Assembly (NCBI GenBank): GCA_964502215.1 | Contig: CAZCUN010000010.1 | Location: 7,626 to 71,625, forward strand | Direction of reading: 5' to 3' | Length of the DNA: 64,000 bases | From: JAALLB01 sp964502215 | GTDB taxonomy: Bacteria > Pseudomonadota > Alphaproteobacteria > Rhizobiales > Rhizobiaceae | Shown here: positions 46,269 to 55,956 of the stretch, one piece after another | Numbering within the stretch: position 1 is the first letter of the stretch | How the letters are laid out: each line of letters begins with the position of its first letter | The notes under the pieces: model-generated | Seen by the model: only the letters and a program-made list of their open reading frames with translations | Told to the model about the DNA's origin: nothing | The model's database searches: none | Translations under genes and position numbers: made by a program

Positions 46269-47438
46269 ATGACAACTCCGCAAGAAGTTCTAGGCTCCCC
46301 TACCCCGTCATGGCATGATGAAGATTATGCCATGGTGCGGGATATGGCTGGACGTTTTATGGAGACTGAAATTGCGCCTAATTATGAGCAGTACGAAAAA
46401 GACGAAATCGTGCCACGTTCAGATTGGGAAAAGGCGGGTGCAAATGGTTTATTATGCGCCTCTGCACCTGAAGAGTTTGGCGGGGGCGATGCTACTTATG
46501 CGCAAGAAGCGGCAATCATCGAAGCGATTGCCCATAATGGCGTAGATGGTTTTGGCATCGCACTGCACTCTGGCATTGTTGCTCCCTATATTACAGACTT
46601 CGGCACACAAGAACAAAAAGAACGTTGGTTACCGCGCCTTGCAACTGGGGAGCTGATAGGCGCAATTGCCATGAGTGAACCTGGCGCTGGCTCTGATCTA
46701 CAAGGCGTTAAAACAACTGCTATTAAAGATGGTAATCAATACCGTATCAACGGCTCTAAAACTTTCATCACCAATGGCCAAAACGCTAATCTGATTATCG
46801 TTGTTACCAAAACCGATCCATCATCAGGTGCAAAAGGCACTTCCTTGATGATTGTAGAAACGGATGAAGTTGAAGGCTTTGAGCGTGGGCGTAATCTGGA
46901 TAAAATCGGCTATAAGGCCAATGATACTTCAGAGCTGTTTTTCAACGATGTGAAAGTGCCAACGGCAAATCTTCTTGGTAATGATGAAGGACAGGGCTTT
47001 TTTCAGCTTATGAATCAATTGCCGCAAGAGCGATTAATCATTGCTAATCAGGCGATGGGTTCTATCGAACTCGCGCTTTCGCTAACACTTGATTATGTCA
47101 AAGAGCGCAAAGCCTTTGGTAAGGCAATTATTGATTTTCAAAATACGCAGTTCAAACTGGCTGAATTAAAATCTGAAGCAACCATGGCGAAGGCTTTCGT
47201 TAATCAATGCGTTGGACAGCATCTTAAAGGCGAGCTTGATACAGCAACTGCCTCTATGGCAAAATATCTTCTTTCAGATCTGCAAAGCAAGGTGATGGAT
47301 GAATGCTTGCAGCTTTTTGGTGGCTATGGCTTCATGAATGAATACCCGATTGCACGCCTCTTTCGTGATGCGCGCGTACAAAGAATTTATGGTGGTACAA
47401 ATGAGATTATGAAAGTTCTCATTTCCCGAACGCTTTAA
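46269..47438 (+). CDS. Acyl-CoA dehydrogenase, long-chain (LCAD) type
   Basis: The 389 residues lack glutamate at the usual C-terminal position (YGGTNE instead of YEGT). The base is instead E254 in PQERL, as in LCAD and isovaleryl-CoA dehydrogenase. The FAD motif MSEPGAGSDL is near residue 135. It follows the first dehydrogenase by 19 bases and presumably covers other chain lengths. Electrons go to ETF; the ETF genes are not in the window. Confidence 0.9.
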   Translation: MTTPQEVLGSPTPSWHDEDYAMVRDMAGRFMETEIAPNYEQYEKDEIVPRSDWEKAGANGLLCASAPEEFGGGDATYAQEAAIIEAIAHNGVDGFGIALHSGIVAPYITDFGTQEQKERWLPRLATGELIGAIAMSEPGAGSDLQGVKTTAIKDGNQYRINGSKTFITNGQNANLIIVVTKTDPSSGAKGTSLMIVETDEVEGFERGRNLDKIGYKANDTSELFFNDVKVPTANLLGNDEGQGFFQLMNQLPQERLIIANQAMGSIELALSLTLDYVKERKAFGKAIIDFQNTQFKLAELKSEATMAKAFVNQCVGQHLKGELDTATASMAKYLLSDLQSKVMDECLQLFGGYGFMNEYPIARLFRDARVQRIYGGTNEIMKVLISRTL

Positions 47439-47452
47439 ACTAGGAGGTCACT

Positions 47453-47764
47453 ATGCCCAAAGGATATTGGATTGCTCACGTAAACGCAGAAGATGCTTCA
47501 AGCTTCACAAGCGATGCATATCAAGCCTACGTCGCAGGCGCAGGCCCTTGCTTTAAAAAGTATAACGCAACGTTTCTCGCACGTGGCGGCGATTTCTTTA
47601 CGGCTGAAGGTGACGACCTTGGCAGTCGCCATGTTGTAATTGAATTTGCCTCTCTTGAGGACGCAAAATCTTGCTATAACAGTGAAGCTTATCAAAACGC
47701 TAAAAAACATAGAACTGCCGTTTCAAATGCAAGCATTACATTGCTTGAAGGATTTGACGGTTAA
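47453..47764 (+). CDS. DUF1330 protein
   Basis: The 103-residue dimeric alpha/beta-barrel-type protein follows the pattern KGYWIAHV, then 'ARGG', 'R.VVIEFASLEDAKSCYNSEAYQ.AKK.R', typical of DUF1330. Function unknown; it is encoded with GGAGG just upstream, between the second acyl-CoA dehydrogenase and thiolase genes, so it probably has a role in acyl-CoA metabolism or is a passenger. Confidence 0.88.
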   Translation: MPKGYWIAHVNAEDASSFTSDAYQAYVAGAGPCFKKYNATFLARGGDFFTAEGDDLGSRHVVIEFASLEDAKSCYNSEAYQNAKKHRTAVSNASITLLEGFDG

Positions 47765-47796
47765 AAAAAATAAACTGCCTAACTGGGAGAAACCAA

Positions 47797-49008
47797 ATGG
47801 CTGAAGCATTTATTTATGATCATGTTCGCACCCCTAGAGGTCGCGGCAAGAAAAACGGCGCATTGCATGAAGTACCTGCGGTGCGTCTTTCTGCAAAAAC
47901 ATTAGATGCGGTTCGTGAGCGCAATGAAATTGCGGATACATCTGTTATTGATGATGTAATCTTAGGTTGCGTTGATCCTGTTGGTGAAGCTGGGTCTGAC
48001 ATTGCGCGTGCTGCCGTGTTTGAAGCAGGTTATGACAACAAAGTCCCTGGCATGCAGATTAACCGCTTTTGTGCATCAGGCTTAGACGCGATTAACATGG
48101 CGACCTCAACGATTAACTCAGGCATGAATGACCTTGTTATTGCTGGCGGTGTTGAATCAATGTCACGCGTTGGCATTGGCGCATCTGGTGGGGCTTGGCC
48201 GATGGATCCGTCCGTTGCTGTTCCATCATACTTCATGCCGCAAGGCGTTTCAGCAGATTTGATTGCCAGCAAATATGGCTTTTCACGCGATGATGTGGAC
48301 GCTTATGCGGTTGAAAGTCAAAAGCGCTCAGAAGCAAGTTGGAAAGATGGGCGTTTTAAAAACTCTGTTGTTCCGATTAAAGATCAAAATGGTCTTGTTA
48401 TTCTTGACCATGATGAGCACATGCGTCCTGAAACCAACATGCAATCGCTTGCCTCCCTTGATGCATCTTTTGTGATGATGGGTGAAATGGGTGGTTTTGA
48501 TGCGGTTGGTATTGCCGCTCACCCTGAGCTTGAAGCGGTAAATCACGTTCACCATGCGGGTAATTCATCAGGCATAGTGGATGGTGCAGCCGCTGTTCTT
48601 TTGGGTTCAAAAGAAGGTGGTGAAAAGCTTGGTGTTAAGCCACGCGCTAGAATTAAAGCTTTTGCTAATATTGGTTCTGACCCAGCGCTTATGCTAACGG
48701 GTCCCGTTGATGTGACTGAGAAACTTTTGGCGCGAACAAACATGAAATTGTCAGACATAGATTTGTTTGAACTCAATGAAGCCTTTGCTTCAGTCGTGCT
48801 TCGCTACATGCAGCACTTTGATATTTCACATGACAAGATGAATGTATGTGGTGGCGCGATTGCTATGGGGCATCCACTGGGTGCAACTGGCGCGATGATC
48901 CTTGGAACAGTGCTTGATGAACTTGAGCGCCGTGACCAAAACGTGGCCCTTGTGACGCTATGCATCGGTGCAGGCATGGGCACAGCAACGATTATTGAAA
49001 GAGTTTAA
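47797..49008 (+). CDS. Acetyl-CoA C-acyltransferase (thiolase)
   Basis: Thiolase of 403 residues that cleaves 3-ketoacyl-CoA in the last beta-oxidation step. The acyl-enzyme cysteine is C92 in NRFCASGLDA, with the catalytic histidine in GHPLGATGA and the second cysteine in CIGAGMGTATI. A FadA-type partner for the FadJ-type gene that starts 2 bases after its stop. GGGAG precedes the ATG. Confidence 0.94.
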   Translation: MAEAFIYDHVRTPRGRGKKNGALHEVPAVRLSAKTLDAVRERNEIADTSVIDDVILGCVDPVGEAGSDIARAAVFEAGYDNKVPGMQINRFCASGLDAINMATSTINSGMNDLVIAGGVESMSRVGIGASGGAWPMDPSVAVPSYFMPQGVSADLIASKYGFSRDDVDAYAVESQKRSEASWKDGRFKNSVVPIKDQNGLVILDHDEHMRPETNMQSLASLDASFVMMGEMGGFDAVGIAAHPELEAVNHVHHAGNSSGIVDGAAAVLLGSKEGGEKLGVKPRARIKAFANIGSDPALMLTGPVDVTEKLLARTNMKLSDIDLFELNEAFASVVLRYMQHFDISHDKMNVCGGAIAMGHPLGATGAMILGTVLDELERRDQNVALVTLCIGAGMGTATIIERV

Positions 49009-49010
49009 TC

Positions 49011-51221
49011 ATGAGCTACACAAATTTTAAAATCGAAACCGATAGCGATGGCATTGCAGTTGTTACTTGGGATATGCCTGATAAATCTATGAATGTGATT
49101 GATCTTTCAGTCATGGACGAATGGGAAAAAATTATAGATAGTATGGCGGCTGACGAGGCTATCAAAGGTGTTGTTCTTGCTTCTGGTAAAAAGACCTTTG
49201 GTGCTGGTGCTGATCTTTCTATGATTCAAGAAATGCTGGGTCAATTCCATACGGAAGAACAAAAAGACCCTGAAAATGCAGCACAACTTTTGTTTGATAA
49301 TGCATACCGTTTGAACCTGCTACTTCGCAAACAAGAGACATCAGGCAAGCCTTTTGTGGCAGCTATTAATGGTCAAGCCATTGGTGGTTGTCTTGAGATG
49401 TGTTTAGCATGTCATGCACGTGTGATTGCAGATGACGCGAAGGTCTCGCTTCCTGAAGTTAAAGTTGGCCTTTTCCCAGGTGGCGGTGGAACGCAACGTG
49501 TTCCACGTTTAATTCATACGCAAGAAGCCATGCAGTTCTTGTTAAAGGGCGGCAACATGCATGCCTCTAAAACTAAGGCGCAAGGTTTAACCAATGAATG
49601 TGTGCCAGAGTCTGAGCTGATTAATAAAGCCAAAGAGCTTATCAATGGTGGCTTAAAGGCAGACCAACCTTGGGATGTTAAGGGTTATAAATTCCCGGGC
49701 GGTAAAGTTTATACCCCTGCTGGTTTCCAACTCTTCCCGCCTGCCAATGCAATTTATCGTCGTGAGACGCAGGATAATTATCCGGGTGCTCGTGCAATCA
49801 TGAAATGCGTATACGAAGGCATGTTAGTGCCCTTTGATACAGCGCTTAAAATAGAGAGCCGTTATTTCTCGGAAGTTCTTCGCACAACCGAAGCAGCGAT
49901 GATGGTTCGTACATTGTTTATGTCTATGCAAGAGTTAAACAAAGGCGCGCGACGTCCAGCTTCTGTTGGCAAATTAGAAGTCAATAAGATTGGCGTAATC
50001 GGTGCAGGTCTTATGGGTGCAGGCATTGCCTATGTTTCTGCTAAGGCTGGTATTGATGTAGTTCTGATTGACCGCGACCAAGAAGGCGCGGACAAAGGCA
50101 AGGCTTGGTCTGAGACGACAGAAGACAAAGCGATTTCAAAGAAGCGTTCTACACCAGAAAAGAAAGAAGCCATTCTTTCACGCATTACTGCTACAGATGA
50201 TTATGCAAAACTGTCTGATGTGGACATGGTGATTGAAGCGGTTTTTGAAGATTCTGAAGTCAAGAAAACAGCGACTGAAATGGCTGAAGCACACATGCCA
50301 CAAGATGCTATTTTTGCATCCAATACATCAACCATTCCAATTTCTGATCTGGCTAAAAATTCAAAACGTCCAGAGCAATTTGTCGGTATTCATTTCTTCT
50401 CACCTGTTAACATGATGTTGTTGGTTGAGACCATCAAAGGCGAGAAGACTGGCGATAAAGCGATTGCTATGTCGCTTGATTACATCAGCAAAATTAAGAA
50501 AACCCCGATCGTTGTGAATGATACACGCGGCTTCTATGTAAACCGCTGTGTGCTTCGTTATATGTCAGAAGCCTACAACATGTTGAGCGAAGGGGTTCCT
50601 GCGGCAATGATTGAAAATCTTGCCAAACAAGCAGGCATGCCGCTTGGCCCACTGCAACTTAATGATGAAACAGCAATTGATCTTAGCCATAAAATTCTGC
50701 ATCAGACCATTCGCGATCTGGGCGAAGGTGCTGTTGAACAACGCCATATTGATTTGGTAGATGCAATGGTAGAAAAGCATGGGCGTTTGGGTAAGAAGAA
50801 CGGCAAGGGCTTTTATGATTATCCTGAAAGACCTGCCAAGAAGCACCTTTGGCATGGCCTTAAAGATATGTATCCGCAGCAAGATGCGGATAGCATTGAT
50901 CGCCAAGAAATTAAAAATCGTTTCCATGCAACCATCGCAGTTGAGGCAGCACGTTGTGTTGAAGAAGGCGTTGTGACTGATGTTCGTGAAGCCGATGTGG
51001 GTTCTATTCTTGGCTTTGGTTTTGCGCCATTCACAGGCGGTGCGCTTTCTTATATTGATGGCATGGGCACAAAGGCCTTTGTTGAAATGCTCAAAGACCT
51101 GCACAAAAAGTATGGTGATCAGTTCAAGCCGAACAAACTACTTCTTGAAATGGCAAAGAGCGATGAGAAGTTTTATGTGCGTTTTGACCCTACTGGCTCT
51201 CCAGACAAGAAAGCAGCGTAA
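49011..51221 (+). CDS. fadJ: Trifunctional-type enoyl-CoA hydratase/3-hydroxyacyl-CoA dehydrogenase
   Basis: The 736 residues combine an enoyl-CoA hydratase domain (about 1-190, with FGAGADLSMI and GGCLEMCLACHARV) and an NAD-dependent 3-hydroxyacyl-CoA dehydrogenase: GVIGAGLMGAGIAY near 325-340 and the catalytic 'HFFSPVNMMLLVE' segment. It carries out the two middle steps of beta-oxidation. It is closer to the FadJ/alphaproteobacterial type than to E. coli FadB by layout. The symbol follows this general architecture. Confidence 0.9.
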   Translation: MSYTNFKIETDSDGIAVVTWDMPDKSMNVIDLSVMDEWEKIIDSMAADEAIKGVVLASGKKTFGAGADLSMIQEMLGQFHTEEQKDPENAAQLLFDNAYRLNLLLRKQETSGKPFVAAINGQAIGGCLEMCLACHARVIADDAKVSLPEVKVGLFPGGGGTQRVPRLIHTQEAMQFLLKGGNMHASKTKAQGLTNECVPESELINKAKELINGGLKADQPWDVKGYKFPGGKVYTPAGFQLFPPANAIYRRETQDNYPGARAIMKCVYEGMLVPFDTALKIESRYFSEVLRTTEAAMMVRTLFMSMQELNKGARRPASVGKLEVNKIGVIGAGLMGAGIAYVSAKAGIDVVLIDRDQEGADKGKAWSETTEDKAISKKRSTPEKKEAILSRITATDDYAKLSDVDMVIEAVFEDSEVKKTATEMAEAHMPQDAIFASNTSTIPISDLAKNSKRPEQFVGIHFFSPVNMMLLVETIKGEKTGDKAIAMSLDYISKIKKTPIVVNDTRGFYVNRCVLRYMSEAYNMLSEGVPAAMIENLAKQAGMPLGPLQLNDETAIDLSHKILHQTIRDLGEGAVEQRHIDLVDAMVEKHGRLGKKNGKGFYDYPERPAKKHLWHGLKDMYPQQDADSIDRQEIKNRFHATIAVEAARCVEEGVVTDVREADVGSILGFGFAPFTGGALSYIDGMGTKAFVEMLKDLHKKYGDQFKPNKLLLEMAKSDEKFYVRFDPTGSPDKKAA

Positions 51222-51229
51222 GCAAACTC

Positions 51230-51763
51230 ATGTATCCTTTTGCCCGCATGGCGGCAATCATGTGGAAAGCGCGGCGGGCACCTGCCGCGCAATTTACTGA
51301 TGCCACCACTTGCTCATTTTATTGTCACCCCTGGGACATTGACCATTTTTTAGAAATGAATAATGGACGTCATCTTACGCTCTATGATTTAGGACGTTTT
51401 GATCTCGCCGTTAAAACAGGATTATGGAAAACGCTTAAAGAACAAAAATGGGGACTTGTGGTTGCAGGTTCTTCAGTGCGATTTCGCAAGCGTATCTTTG
51501 CATTTCAAAAAGTAATTATGAAAACACAACTTGTTGGAATGGATCATCGGTGGTTTTATATTCAGCAATCTATGGAAGTAGGTGGTGAGCCTTGTTCAAC
51601 AGCACTTTTTCGAACAGCCGTCACCGAAAAAGGACGCGCTATACTAACTGAGCGTGTTTCCAAAGCTATGAATGATCCTGAATTCACGCTCACACCGCCC
51701 AATTGGGTTCAAGCTTGGATTGATGCAGATAACTCAAGACCATGGCCACCAGAATATTTGTGA
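51230..51763 (+). CDS. Acyl-CoA thioesterase (hotdog fold, THEM6-like)
   Basis: The 177-residue single hotdog-fold protein has 'PWDIDHFLEMNNGRHLTLYDLGRFDLAVKTG', matching the 4HBT relatives with an N..R substrate-binding turn. It likely hydrolyses acyl-CoA or corrects misloaded acyl groups. It is the last gene of the beta-oxidation operon, eight bases after FadJ; its start could also be a Met at 51248 or 51260. No terminator is evident in the 269-base gap that follows. Confidence 0.8.
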   Translation: MYPFARMAAIMWKARRAPAAQFTDATTCSFYCHPWDIDHFLEMNNGRHLTLYDLGRFDLAVKTGLWKTLKEQKWGLVVAGSSVRFRKRIFAFQKVIMKTQLVGMDHRWFYIQQSMEVGGEPCSTALFRTAVTEKGRAILTERVSKAMNDPEFTLTPPNWVQAWIDADNSRPWPPEYL

Positions 51764-52032
51764 TTTATATTCGCAATGATGCTGACACAACTTTGATTTC
51801 TATACAATTTATCCATGTCAATTATTAGTCTGTTTGATTGATTGGTTTGTTTATCGTTAATGAAAATTTAATTCAGCTTAAATAAGCTAGGCCATGTCCT
51901 TTCAAGGGCAATGAAAGATATTTTCGAAATTGCAGTTTTAGGTTTCATACTGGCATTTACTGGTAAAATGAAACACCCAAGATGCAATGCAGAATTAACT
52001 TCTTTAAAATCAAAGAAGATGAAGGCTTAGAT

Positions 52033-52902
52033 ATGGATATCAATAGTTTTATTGCAGGTGCTAAATCTGAAGTTTTACTTCATCTTGGTTTGTTTGCTCT
52101 ATTTACATTTATTGCATTCCTATCACGTGGATGGATTGGCATGATCTGGACAAAAGATATGTTCAAGAGTGCAATCACAAGTTTTGGTATTCTACAGTTT
52201 AATGTCTTCTTTGGCGGAGTATTTTTTATTGCTTATTTTTATGTCAAAGACGGTTATGAGTCTTTACAGCTCCCCTTCATCCCTGCTTCCTTTTGGGAGC
52301 AACTTCCTGCACCTTTGGTTTGGCTCATTTTATTGCTAATCTATGACTTAGCAATCTATTGGATACATCGTTTTTTACACGATAAATGGCTTTGGCCTAT
52401 TCATGCTATTCATCACTCAGATGAAGATATGCACTTTTTATCTTGGTCGCGTGGCCATGCGCTTGAGCAAGCAATCATTGCTATCTTTGTATTTCTTTGT
52501 TCTGCTTGGCTTGGCGTCAAGCTAACCGATTTCTTTTTGCTAGTTTATCTAAAAGCGATGCACCAATATTACGTACATACGAACATTGATTGGAGCCATG
52601 GCCCCTTCAAAATGATTATCGCATCACCACAATATCATCGTTGGCACCATGCGGATGTGAAAGAAGCACATGACAAAAACTTTGCGTCTATCTTTCCCTT
52701 TATAGATAAAATGTTTGGCACTTATTACTATCCGCATACAGCGGTCGAAGTAAAAACCGGTTTTAAAGGGTCGCCTAAAAACGATATAATCGCTTTGATT
52801 TGTTATCCGTTTACTCAATGGTATAAAATGATCGCAAGACGCAGAGCAAAAAGCGCTTTGCAAAATACTGTAAAAGAAAATTCATCAACCGATAAAGCTT
52901 AA
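52033..52902 (+). CDS. Sterol desaturase / fatty acid hydroxylase family protein
   Basis: Membrane di-iron enzyme of about 289 residues. The histidine clusters are HRFLH and HAIHHSDEDMH in the middle, and YHRWHHA further on, with four or five membrane helices. The family hydroxylates lipids such as fatty acids, sphingolipids or carotenoids. The ATG at 52033 is chosen for GAAGG seven bases upstream (52021-52025). It is monocistronic, with a terminator overlapping its stop. Confidence 0.87.
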   Translation: MDINSFIAGAKSEVLLHLGLFALFTFIAFLSRGWIGMIWTKDMFKSAITSFGILQFNVFFGGVFFIAYFYVKDGYESLQLPFIPASFWEQLPAPLVWLILLLIYDLAIYWIHRFLHDKWLWPIHAIHHSDEDMHFLSWSRGHALEQAIIAIFVFLCSAWLGVKLTDFFLLVYLKAMHQYYVHTNIDWSHGPFKMIIASPQYHRWHHADVKEAHDKNFASIFPFIDKMFGTYYYPHTAVEVKTGFKGSPKNDIIALICYPFTQWYKMIARRRAKSALQNTVKENSSTDKA

Positions 52903-52913
52903 TAAGCTTTTTT
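52894..52913 (+). terminator. Intrinsic terminator overlapping the desaturase stop
   Basis: AAAGCTT / AAGCTTT stem with a three-base loop followed by T residues; the stop codon TAA is at the left of the loop. Confidence 0.7.
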
Positions 52914-53066
52914 GTGTTGTGCCTCGTGGAATCGAGACTTTTATAAAAACAATACTCTTAAAACCTATCGTTTTATGATTAATTCCACGGTTCATAAGTT
53001 AAATCACACAAATTCTTGATGCTAATTGAACTCAGGTTGCTTTTTTTGCTATTATCAAAGTATTAG

Positions 53067-53094
53067 ATTCTATTTTTTAAACCTTAAATAGAAT
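53067..53094. promoter_or_regulatory. Nine-base inverted repeat upstream of the persulfide dioxygenase-like gene
   Basis: ATTCTATTT / AAATAGAAT with a 10-base loop, 29 bases before the start codon. The position is suitable for an operator or a 5' leader hairpin. The region is AT rich, so chance is possible. Confidence 0.3.
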
Positions 53095-53123
53095 GAAATT
53101 ATTTAGCTTAATAGGAAAATAGT

Positions 53124-53804
53124 ATGATATTCCGTCAGCTTTTTGATATGACATCAGGGACTTATAGTTACATCATAGGCAGTCGTGAGGGTGCTGAGGC
53201 TGTCATTATAGATCCTGTACTGGAGAACGTAGAACTTTACTGCAAGCTCATGCAGGAGCTTGATTTAAAGCTGATTAAAGCGATTGATACCCATATCCAT
53301 GCCGATCATGTCACTGCTTTGGGTGAGTTGGAAGATAGAACTGAATGCTTAAGCGTCATGGGGGATCAATCTAAGGCAGATGTTGTTTCATTGCGTGTGC
53401 AAGATGGTGACAGTATAAAATTTGATGGGCTTGAACTGGGCGTGATGTATACACCTGGTCACACGGATGACTCTTATTCTTTCAAAATGAATGACCGTGT
53501 TTTTACAGGTGATACACTTTTAATACGTGGTACAGGACGTACTGATTTTCAAAATGGCGATGCACGCGCGCAATATGATTCAATCTTCAATAGATTGTTT
53601 AAACTCCCTGACGAGACCCATGTTTTTCCAGCACACGATTACAAAGGGCAAACCGTTAGTACGATTGGCGAAGAACGCAGGTTTAACCCACGTCTACAAG
53701 TTCAAAACGCAGATGAATATGCTGAGATTATGAATAATCTCAATCTACCAAATCCAAAGATGATGGATGTGGCAGTCCCTGCTAATCTTAAACTTGGACG
53801 TTGA
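53124..53804 (+). CDS. ETHE1-like persulfide dioxygenase (MBL fold)
   Basis: Non-haem iron enzyme type that oxidises glutathione persulfide to sulfite. The motifs are in order: THIHADHVTA (H57, H59, D61, H62), PGHTDDS, FTGDTLLIRGTGRTDFQNGD, and FPAHDY. The 226-residue length and the GTGRTDFQ signature are those of the ETHE1/Blh family rather than of glyoxalase II. Glutathione comes from the gshA pathway. Sulfite could leave by the TauE-type exporter. These links are inferred. Confidence 0.88.
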   Translation: MIFRQLFDMTSGTYSYIIGSREGAEAVIIDPVLENVELYCKLMQELDLKLIKAIDTHIHADHVTALGELEDRTECLSVMGDQSKADVVSLRVQDGDSIKFDGLELGVMYTPGHTDDSYSFKMNDRVFTGDTLLIRGTGRTDFQNGDARAQYDSIFNRLFKLPDETHVFPAHDYKGQTVSTIGEERRFNPRLQVQNADEYAEIMNNLNLPNPKMMDVAVPANLKLGR

Positions 53805-53808
53805 TAAA

Positions 53809-55860
53809 TCACGCCACGTCTTTTAATCCACGCCCTTCCAATAAGGCATCAATACTTGGCATCTGACCTCTAAACTCGACATAGAGCTCTGCTGGATCAC
53901 GACTGCCACCTGCAGAGTAAATGTTTGTTAAAAGGCGTTCGGCCGTATCTTTATCAAAGGCATCACCTGTTTCTTTGAATGCCTCAAATGCATCTGCATC
54001 CATTACTTCCGACCACATGTAAGAGTAATAGCCAGCAGAATATCCATCCCCTGAGAACACATGCGCAAAGTGCGGTGTTCTGTGCCGCATGTTAATTGCA
54101 TCGGGCATATCAATTTTGTCTAAAATTTCTTTTTCAATTTTGCCAATATCTTGTGCTTTATCGGCTGGCATTGTGTGAAGTTCTAAATCTACCAATGCAG
54201 ATGAGGTATATTCGACTGTTGCAAAACCTTGATTGAACGTGCTTGCAGCCTTTAGTTTTTCAATCAGCTCAACAGGCATAGCTTCGCCAGTCTTATAATG
54301 CACTGCATATTTAGACAGGATTTCTGCTTCATCTAACCAATGCTCATAAAGCTGGCTTGGCAGCTCAACAAAATCACGCGCGACCGATGTGCCTGATATG
54401 CTCGGGTATGTGACATTAGACAACATACCATGGAGCGCATGGCCAAACTCATGGAAGAGTGTATGCGCATCATCAAAGGTCAATAAAGAAGCCTCACCTT
54501 CCGGGGCTTTTGCAAAATTCATAACATTAACGATAATCGGTGTAATATCGCCTTTGAGTTTTTCTTGAGAACGAAAGCCACTCATCCAGGCACCAGAGCG
54601 TTTTGAAGTTCGAGCAAAATAATCACCAATGAAAAGCGCTACATGTTCACCATCGCTGTTTTTAACTTCATAAGTACGCACGTCTTGATGGTACTTTGGG
54701 ATATCGTTACGCTCTTCAAAACTTAGTCCGAAAAGACGGTTAGCCGTTTCAAAAGCAGCCTCAATCATTCGTTCAAGTTGCAGATAGGGCTTGATTTCCG
54801 CCTCATCCAAATCATGCTCAGCGCCTCTGACTTTTTCAGAATAATAACGCCAATCCCATGCTGCTATTTTAAAATTTGCACCTTGAGAATTTGCAAGCTC
54901 TTGCAGTTTTTGCACCTCCTGCCCTGCTCGTTTTTTGGCTGGCTCCCAAACTTTAATTAAAAGATCACGCACTGCATCAGGTGTCTTTGCCATTTGATCA
55001 TCAAGCTTAAAATCAGCAAAGGTTTTAAAGCCTAATAAATTTGCTCGCTCTTCTCGTAATTTAAGTGTTCTTGAAATGAGCTCACGATTGTCCGTATCGC
55101 CACCACTTTCACCACGCGCAATCCACGCCATGTAGGCTGTTTCTCGCAAATCTCTACGCGATGAAAACTGCAAGAAAGGTTCAATCAATGACCGTGATAA
55201 CGTTATGACATACTTGCCTTCATGCCCGCGTTCTTTTGCAGCAGCTGCAGCAGCAGAAATTAAAAAATCAGGAAGCCCTGCAAGATCATCGCCTTTTTCT
55301 AAAATAAGTTCATAAGAGCTTTCATCGCTTAAAATATTTTGAGAAAACTGCGTGCCCAATGTAGCAAGCTCACTTGATACTTCAGCCATCCGTTTGCGCT
55401 CATCCCCTTCAAGCTTTGCACCTGAACGCACAAAGTTTGAATGATAACGCTCTAATACACGCAAGGCTTCTGCGTTAAGATCTAAGGCTTCACGTCCAAG
55501 ATATAAAACCTCAACACGCGCAAACAGTTTTTCATTCAACATGACTTTTGAATTATGAGCAGACAGCTTTGGCGCCATCTCACGCTGAATGGTTTGCATC
55601 TCATCGTTGGTGTTTGAACCTGACAGATTAAAAAATACACCAGAGACTTTTGACAAAGCCTCGCCAGAGTTTTCCATTGCTGCGATTGTATTTACAAATG
55701 TTGGCGCTTCATCATTATTTGCAATTCGGTCAATTTCATCTTCGTTGAGCTTTAATGCGTGCGCAAAAGCCTCGCGGTAATGGGCATTATTTATGAGATC
55801 AAAAGGTGGCACTTGAAAAGGTGTATTCCACTCTGCGAGCAATGGGTTTTGTTGTGACAT
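53809..55860 (-). CDS. dcp: M3 family oligopeptidase / peptidyl-dipeptidase (Dcp type)
   Basis: Zinc metallopeptidase of 683 residues. HEFGH at 470-474 is the zinc site, with the third ligand in the following helix (ELPSQLYEHW region). No signal peptide, so cytoplasmic. It clears short peptides. The choice between oligopeptidase A and dipeptidyl carboxypeptidase is uncertain. It is convergent with the ETHE1-like gene, only four bases apart. Confidence 0.9.
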   Translation of the reverse strand: MSQQNPLLAEWNTPFQVPPFDLINNAHYREAFAHALKLNEDEIDRIANNDEAPTFVNTIAAMENSGEALSKVSGVFFNLSGSNTNDEMQTIQREMAPKLSAHNSKVMLNEKLFARVEVLYLGREALDLNAEALRVLERYHSNFVRSGAKLEGDERKRMAEVSSELATLGTQFSQNILSDESSYELILEKGDDLAGLPDFLISAAAAAAKERGHEGKYVITLSRSLIEPFLQFSSRRDLRETAYMAWIARGESGGDTDNRELISRTLKLREERANLLGFKTFADFKLDDQMAKTPDAVRDLLIKVWEPAKKRAGQEVQKLQELANSQGANFKIAAWDWRYYSEKVRGAEHDLDEAEIKPYLQLERMIEAAFETANRLFGLSFEERNDIPKYHQDVRTYEVKNSDGEHVALFIGDYFARTSKRSGAWMSGFRSQEKLKGDITPIIVNVMNFAKAPEGEASLLTFDDAHTLFHEFGHALHGMLSNVTYPSISGTSVARDFVELPSQLYEHWLDEAEILSKYAVHYKTGEAMPVELIEKLKAASTFNQGFATVEYTSSALVDLELHTMPADKAQDIGKIEKEILDKIDMPDAINMRHRTPHFAHVFSGDGYSAGYYSYMWSEVMDADAFEAFKETGDAFDKDTAERLLTNIYSAGGSRDPAELYVEFRGQMPSIDALLEGRGLKDVA

Positions 55861-55956
55861 TTCTACCTCTGATATGATGAGTTATTTAACCTTAGATATA
55901 GGGTTCACTAAGACTAAATATAAGGCACTCCATTCAATAAATAATATCCCATAATT

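Noticed and set aside
50565..51104. Minus-strand open frame of 179 codons inside the FadJ-type gene
   Set aside because: It lies opposite a well-conserved dehydrogenase domain; its composition shows no protein-like motif.
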